From the NCBI GenBank assembly GCA_023935145.1, contig CM043704.1:94513873-94577872 (forward strand): 64,000 bases of DNA, written 5' to 3'. Both the position numbers and the translations under genes were made by a program. The notes under the pieces are model-generated. The model was not told the origin of the DNA, searched no databases, and saw nothing but the letters and a program-made list of their open reading frames with translations. Positions 58,885-64,000 of the stretch are shown piece by piece. Each line of letters begins with the position of its first letter. Position 1 is the first letter of the stretch. Source of the DNA: Bretschneidera sinensis. Lineage: Eukaryota > Streptophyta > Magnoliopsida > Brassicales > Akaniaceae.

Positions 58885-59622
58885 GTTAGGGGAATTTCTA
58901 AGAAAATGAGGATTGTTTATCAAAAGAAATAAGAGAGAATAAGAGAAATGGCTTCACGATACAACAAAGTCACTTTCCTTAAGGTTTAATTCGTCCCTCA
59001 CTGGTGCAAGAAGGTTTTCGACGAATCTTCTCTAAGATACAATGAAGTTTCTGTTGTTATTCTGCACTTTGCACTCGTGAAGAATAACCAACAGCAGCTT
59101 CTATGAGTTTATAGATGAAAAACACTTATGTTTGAAAATTTTGCAGGATTTCTAAACATAAGAAGATCAGTTTTTTAGAGAAGGGATAAAAAGAATAAGA
59201 AAGGAAATCCAGAAAAAAAAAAACTGATTGTAATTTATGTTATATTAATTATGATAGTTAAACACCTTTTGTTATTAGTGTTTTAATTAGTGTCTTTTCA
59301 TAATAGACACTTTGGTTCAGTAATAAACTGACTCAACTGAGTGTCTCTTCTCAACAGACACTTCAGTTCACGAGCAACTGTCATTTAACATTCTGAAAAT
59401 TCAAATTTTTCGAATATCCAGTCGACTGAAAAAGTTCCAGAGAGTTTTAAAAATTTTTAGCTTTCCATTAGTCAACTGAATGACTATTCAATCGACTGAA
59501 TGAGTCCATTCAGTCAACTGAATCATTCATAACTTGAATTTTCTTTTCTTTTCTTATTTCCTTTGATTTTCTAAAACATCCCAAACTTAAAATCTGATTT
59601 TATTTTGAAAAATATCAACACT
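58885..59622 (-). mobile_element. Probable LTR of a copia-type retrotransposon, minus orientation
   Basis: The segment starts TGTTAGGGG and ends TATCAACA on the plus strand. Just beyond the end lies ctcccccaccg, which on the minus strand is a polypurine tract (cggtgggggag) directly before TGTTGATA, as expected for a 3' LTR. Near 59420-59530 are several CAGT(C/T)GACTGAA-type palindromes, like U3 repeats of some plant LTR elements. No coding remnant was recognised in the flank to 60484, so the superfamily is a guess. Confidence 0.4.
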
Positions 59623-60484
59623 CCCCCACCGTTTTCAAAAATATTTTGACTCGATAAAACTTTGAAAATATGATCTTTAATCATTCATTGAAGTTCTTGC
59701 CTAGAAGAAGATGTCTTTTAGACTTGAATCTTCACTTAGTGAAACCACATCAGAGTTAAACAAAATATGTGGTAGCATAATACTTTGAACCACAAATCCT
59801 ATTTGTTTAACCGGGACATGTTTTTACACATGAGACTTCTCCTCATAGAAATTTGCCAGAAAATTGTCGACGGCATTCACAGGCCTTGTGTGTCATGTAT
59901 CTTATGTCATGAGTGCTCTAGAGTCAAGCCCTTGAACACAACAGAAGCAGCCACACTTCACACTAACTAGGTAAACTTTATTAAGTATGTTCCGTAGCTT
60001 AATATACTAAAGAAAAACTTTTATAAGCCTTATTAAGAATTTAAAGTTCACCCTTCACTTTATCACTATGGTTTTCCAAACACCCTTCTCTGAGATGGAA
60101 TATTTACTGTTGGTGTTTGCAATCACTACCGATGATGTACTTTGTCTCATTGAACTCAAGACTTATGGTTAGTAAGCGTTGAGTCAAGGTTCTATCATGG
60201 GTGATTAATCGTATGGGCTTGATTCTCATCCTTTATAAATCATTTGCTAGCTAGAAAGTTGATTAACGTCTATAATTTTTTTTATAATTGGCTAATGCCC
60301 TGGATAATTCATTGTAGTGCATTACATACATAATAGTAATCACACTTACACTTAGAATCACCCCACCACAACTGATATTTTTTCTATCACTTATAACTAC
60401 TTGACTTTGTCCACTTGTAATTCATTATTATGTTCAATGTTGGCTTGGTGTTTATACCATTATACAACAATCATTGTAGCATAT
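59623..60484 (-). mobile_element. Presumed non-coding internal part of the same LTR element
   Basis: Follows the putative polypurine tract and runs to the left end of the gypsy LTR at 60485. No reverse transcriptase or integrase motif was seen. The order suggests that the gypsy element inserted into an older element. Confidence depends wholly on the LTR call at 58885-59622. Confidence 0.25.
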
Positions 60485-62701
60485 TGTAATGACCCATCCC
60501 GGGTTGGCCACCCTCGAGACAGTGTTGTCACATTTTGAAAATTCCAGCATGACACATATAGGTAACAATAAAAATAAAATAGCTGCAATTATTTACATCA
60601 TTCTTTAACCATCAACAAATGAGATACATCATTTAGATCTTGACTTAAAGATTTTATACAACATAATATGAATGAATATTTACAAATATACTTTTTTTTT
60701 CTTTCCATTAGTCTGAGGATGCGGACCACATGACTTACAGATAATGACTCCGTCTGAATCTCAGCTCACCAAACTATCTGTCCTACCTGCTACCTGAAAT
60801 TATTTAACAATGAGGGGTGAGATTCACAAGCTCGGTGAATTAAATTTACTAGAAGTATTCAATTTGTATAAATGGTCTTCCAATATTCACTCATCTATAT
60901 CTCATAAAATTTGATAATAGCATTCTATTATCACTAATCATTTCATAATCCCCATTCCTTATCAATCTCTTTTAAACATGTATTTATCCACCTTAAGACA
61001 ATCAATTATATCTCATAATTAACTCGTTATGAGGTTCACAACATATAGTCTATAACTCAGATAGTTCTTATCATATCATTTTTTCATATTTCTTTCCCAC
61101 CATATCTGTCTTTCTGTGAGACTCATTCATTTATCAATAATTTTACAATCAAGAACAACACTTTAGCATCTTAGTAATAAAATCAAAATTTAAAAACAGA
61201 TGCAATGCATGAATTATTAATTGGGAACGTCTTCCCATATGTCGGCATATTTTTATCATAGACTGGCTGCCTTCCCGGTTATTTTATCTCCAACATATAT
61301 CGGTTGTCATGGTTTTTATTTATCACCAGTATATACCGACTGTCACGGTTTTCATTTATCACCAGCATATACCGGCTGTCACGGTTTTTCATTTATCACC
61401 TGCATATACCCGCTGTCACGGTTTTTATTTATCACCAGCATATATCAGCTGTCACAGTTTTCATTTATCACCAGTATATACTGGTTGTCACGATTTTCAT
61501 TTATTTTCAGTATATACCAGCTGTCACAGTTTTCATTTATCACCAGCATATACCGACTGTCACGGTTTTCATTTAGACTGGCCCCTCTCGGTTCTTTTAT
61601 TTCATTTATATGCATATGAACAATGATATGAAATATGCATATGAACAATAATATAAACAAGTGTGTATTCAAACATTCAAATTAACTATCCTGTTTATTC
61701 TCAAATTATTATTTGATCAATTTCACTAAATTCTTCTTCTCATATATCATATCAAATTATCAACCATAGCTCATCAAGAATTTCATTTATCACCTTCATT
61801 ATTAAATCGACTCATTATTCTAATAATATTTCTTCTCACATAATAATTATCTACATATCTATTATTCTTATCATGCCCATCAATAAACTTTCATCTATCA
61901 TCAAATCATAGATTAATGATTTATTCAAATATTATCACTATATATTTCATATTTATCTTGATTACTTAAAGTAAATCTAACTCACCACGTAACACTTAAA
62001 GCTACTCGTGGATCACCTCCTTGCCTTTCCTGCTCTTTTCAACAATTTCCCCCGATTGCTAATCGTCAACACCCGATATAATATTTATGTTAAAATTTCT
62101 AATTTATTCTTCAATTCTTCCATAATTCACACCCTTTGAAAATTTTCACATTGAATTCCGAGAAATTTCGTGTACGCTAAATTTTAAAAATAAAATTCAC
62201 GTTATTACCTTTCGTTTTTCTTAAAACTTTCTGTGACTCTCTATAAAATTCTCTCGTAAATTCCTTCAAAATTTTACTTTTTCAACTTTTATTTTAGTCC
62301 CCAAGTGTTTAAAAAAATAGAGTAGTTTATATTGAAGAAGGAAAAAAACCAAACAGGATTTGGTAAAACTAATAAAACAAATTAATAAAAGCAATTTTTA
62401 TAAAATTGTTTAACGGCGACACCTTTTGCATTTTATGCTCAGTGTCCACCATTCTTCTAAATTGATGATTAGTGTCCATTTTGTGCAACACTTGGACTTC
62501 TAGGTGTTGCACATTATCCTTTTTTTTTTTTACAAAACCTTTTTTTTCCTTTTTTCTTTATCCTTTGTCCTCTTGGACACTTCAATTTTTTTTAAGAAAT
62601 TATTTTATTCAATAATAAATCTTTTACATATATATTATTTTAATTCCATTTCATATTTATCAAATTACTTCTTTACCCATACTCTAAGAGCACGGGTATT
62701 A
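60485..62701 (-). mobile_element. 3' LTR of a Ty3/gypsy retrotransposon (~2.2 kb)
   Basis: The left boundary reads tgtaatgaccc, the reverse complement of the GGGTCATTACA end seen in many plant gypsy LTRs. The right boundary is set at gggtatta/ttctaccc: read in element sense, an A/G-rich tract with aaggtgggtagaa precedes the LTR start. Just outside sits the plant gypsy signature aaatttcgtcctcgaaattt. The integrase remnants further right are on the same (minus) strand and in the right order. The first bases of the LTR appear to have lost the usual TG. The LTR contains a minisatellite. Confidence 0.75.
61290..61578. repeat. 36 bp minisatellite, eight copies, inside the gypsy LTR
   Basis: Eight units of 36 bp (one of 37) begin at 61290, 61326, 61362, 61399, 61435, 61471, 61507 and 61543. 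Core: ccagcatataccgactgtca then cggttttcatttatca. Units differ by one to six bases. Because 36 is a multiple of three and the core lacks stops, overlapping frames stay open, which is not evidence of coding. Confidence 0.92.
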
Positions 62702-64000
62702 TTCTACCCACCTTATAAAAATTTCGTCCTCGAAATTTCCTTACCTAACTCAAGAAATAACTGTGGATAATATTTCTTCATAGTTGCTTCATGTTCTCAC
62801 GTAATTCTTCAGTATCTTTGTTCCGTCACAGAACTTGAACTACTAGAATTACTTTACTACACAAAGCTTGTTCTTTTCTGTCTAAATTTCTTATTGGTAC
62901 TTGTATAAAAGTCAAACCTTCCTTAATTTCTACAGTTTTGCTTGAAATATTATGAGATTCATCATGTAAACACTTTCTTAAAAGTGACACATGAAACACA
63001 TTGTGTAACTGCTTCAACTTTGGAAGCAATTCCAGGCTATATGTGACTAGTCCAACTTTCTCAACAACCTCATAAGGTCCCACATACCTCGGACTCAACT
63101 TTCTTTTCCTGTTTAAATCTCAATACACCTTTTCATGGAGATATTTTTAAATACATCCAACCATATATTTGAAACTCGAGAGATCTTCTCCTATTATCAG
63201 CATAGCTATTCGGTCTACTCTGTGCTACTTTACGGTTCTCTCTAACTAGTTTGATCCTCTCAGTTGTTAACTTAATAATTTATGGACCAAATGTATTTCT
63301 CTCTCCATTTCTTCCCAACATATATGAGTTCTACACCTCCTACCATACAATGTCTCAATCAATGCCATTCCATTACTAAATTGATGTTGATTATTATAAG
63401 TAGATTCCATCAATGGCAAGTAAGCATCCCAACTTACTGAGAAACTCATCATATTTTCCCTTAACATATCTTCTAGTACTCTAATAATCATTTTTGTCTG
63501 CTCAACTGTTTAAGGATGAAAAGTTGTAATAAACTACAACTGTGTACACATGGCTTTCTGAAAGCCTCTAAAAAACCAAGATGTAAATCTAGCATATCTA
63601 AATGACACTATGCTCAATAGTACTCTATACCACCTCACAATCTTAGCTACATACAATTCAACCAACTTTTTAGGATTCCAATTAGTTTTAATTGGAAGAA
63701 ATTATAATGACTTAAAAAGTCTATCTACTATCACTTACACTATATCATGACCTCTCTAGTATGGGAAAATCCATAAAAAAATCCATACTTACATTTTTCT
63801 ATAGTCATTCAAGCACAATAAGAGGCTGTAGTAAGCCTCCCAGGTGTTTATTCTCTAACTTCACTTATTGACAAACCAAACATCTAGAAATATATTTAGC
63901 TACATCCCTCATCAATCCTGACCACCAGTAATTCTGTCTCAATCCTCTATATATCTTATTGTTACTTGGGTGCATCAAATATATATAATCATGTACCTCT
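62702..64000 (-). mobile_element. Ty3/gypsy integrase region, degenerate, runs off the right edge
   Basis: Read on the minus strand from the right edge: a zinc-binding (HHCC-type) segment near 63850-63975 with the YWW and CLVCQ signatures, interrupted by a stop; then a core-domain piece at 63267-63491 (YNNQHQFSNGMA, LYGRRCRTHICW); then the C-terminal region at 62826-63098 (LSPRYVGPYEV-like start, LHNVFHVSLLRK). These are the typical end of a plant chromovirus-type gypsy polyprotein. Several stops and frame breaks show that this copy cannot make a full integrase. Gag, protease and reverse transcriptase should lie beyond the window. Confidence 0.85.

Noticed and set aside
61290..61578. CRISPR-like array
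   Set aside because: Units are contiguous 36 bp repeats without spacers, inside a plant LTR.
61221..61626. Three overlapping plus-strand frames of 90-132 codons
   Set aside because: Produced by the 36 bp minisatellite whose unit is a multiple of three; repetitive Tyr/His/Phe peptides without gene context.

Overview
This 64 kb window is plant nuclear DNA, almost certainly from a eudicot. It is AT-rich, its genes are split by long U2-type GT-AG introns, and the spaces between genes are full of plant transposable elements (Stowaway-like and other MITEs, TRIM-type LTR elements, SINE-like tails, a Ty3/gypsy element). There are no operons, and I see no CRISPR array or phage feature. Three consecutive genes (a PEX-type LRR-extensin, CBP1/MEE14 and a PXA-PX-Nexin_C sorting-nexin-like gene) match the order I recall for Arabidopsis At2g15880-At2g15890-At2g15900, so part of the window is a conserved ancestral block. 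The species cannot be told from sequence alone.

Layout. 1-1485: decayed duplicate of two exons of the FAM114-like gene, with introns. 2059-4728 (-): intronless P-class PPR gene. 4.7-11.6 kb: mostly repeats and AT-rich spacer. 11643-19431 (-): nine-exon FAM114/DUF719-like gene with a GC-AG intron and several very short retro-insertions. 20.0-20.9 kb: two ~340 bp direct repeats. 21.6-23.3 kb (+): receptor-kinase pseudogene. 23828-26227 (-): PEX-type LRR-extensin. 27570-29544 (-): CBP1. 29.5-34.0 kb: AT-rich spacer. 34058-46929 (+): fifteen-exon PXA/PX/Nexin_C gene (1034 aa) whose introns host a 1154 bp LTR element, two hairpin MITEs, a Stowaway MITE and a recent 143 bp-period duplication. 48353-50369 (+): truncated CDCA7-type zinc-finger gene, probably a pseudogene. 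50.5-54.9 kb: TRIM, an unidentified GC-rich ORF and a hAT-like element. 55520-56542 (-): secreted Expp1-family gene. 57.5-64.0 kb: repeats, a probable copia-type LTR and, running off the right edge, a Ty3/gypsy element on the minus strand whose ~2.2 kb LTR carries an eight-copy 36 bp minisatellite.

Functional links. PEX proteins act in the pollen-tube wall and CBP1 acts in the central cell in pollen-tube attraction, so two reproduction genes sit side by side. This is ancient synteny rather than a proven module. I found no clearly new multi-gene system. The most original signal is a series of ultra-short poly(A)-tail insertions with long target-site duplications. Two of them are supported by an empty site in the paralogous copy. 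All exon models here are hand-built from splice signals and reading frame, and none has transcript support.
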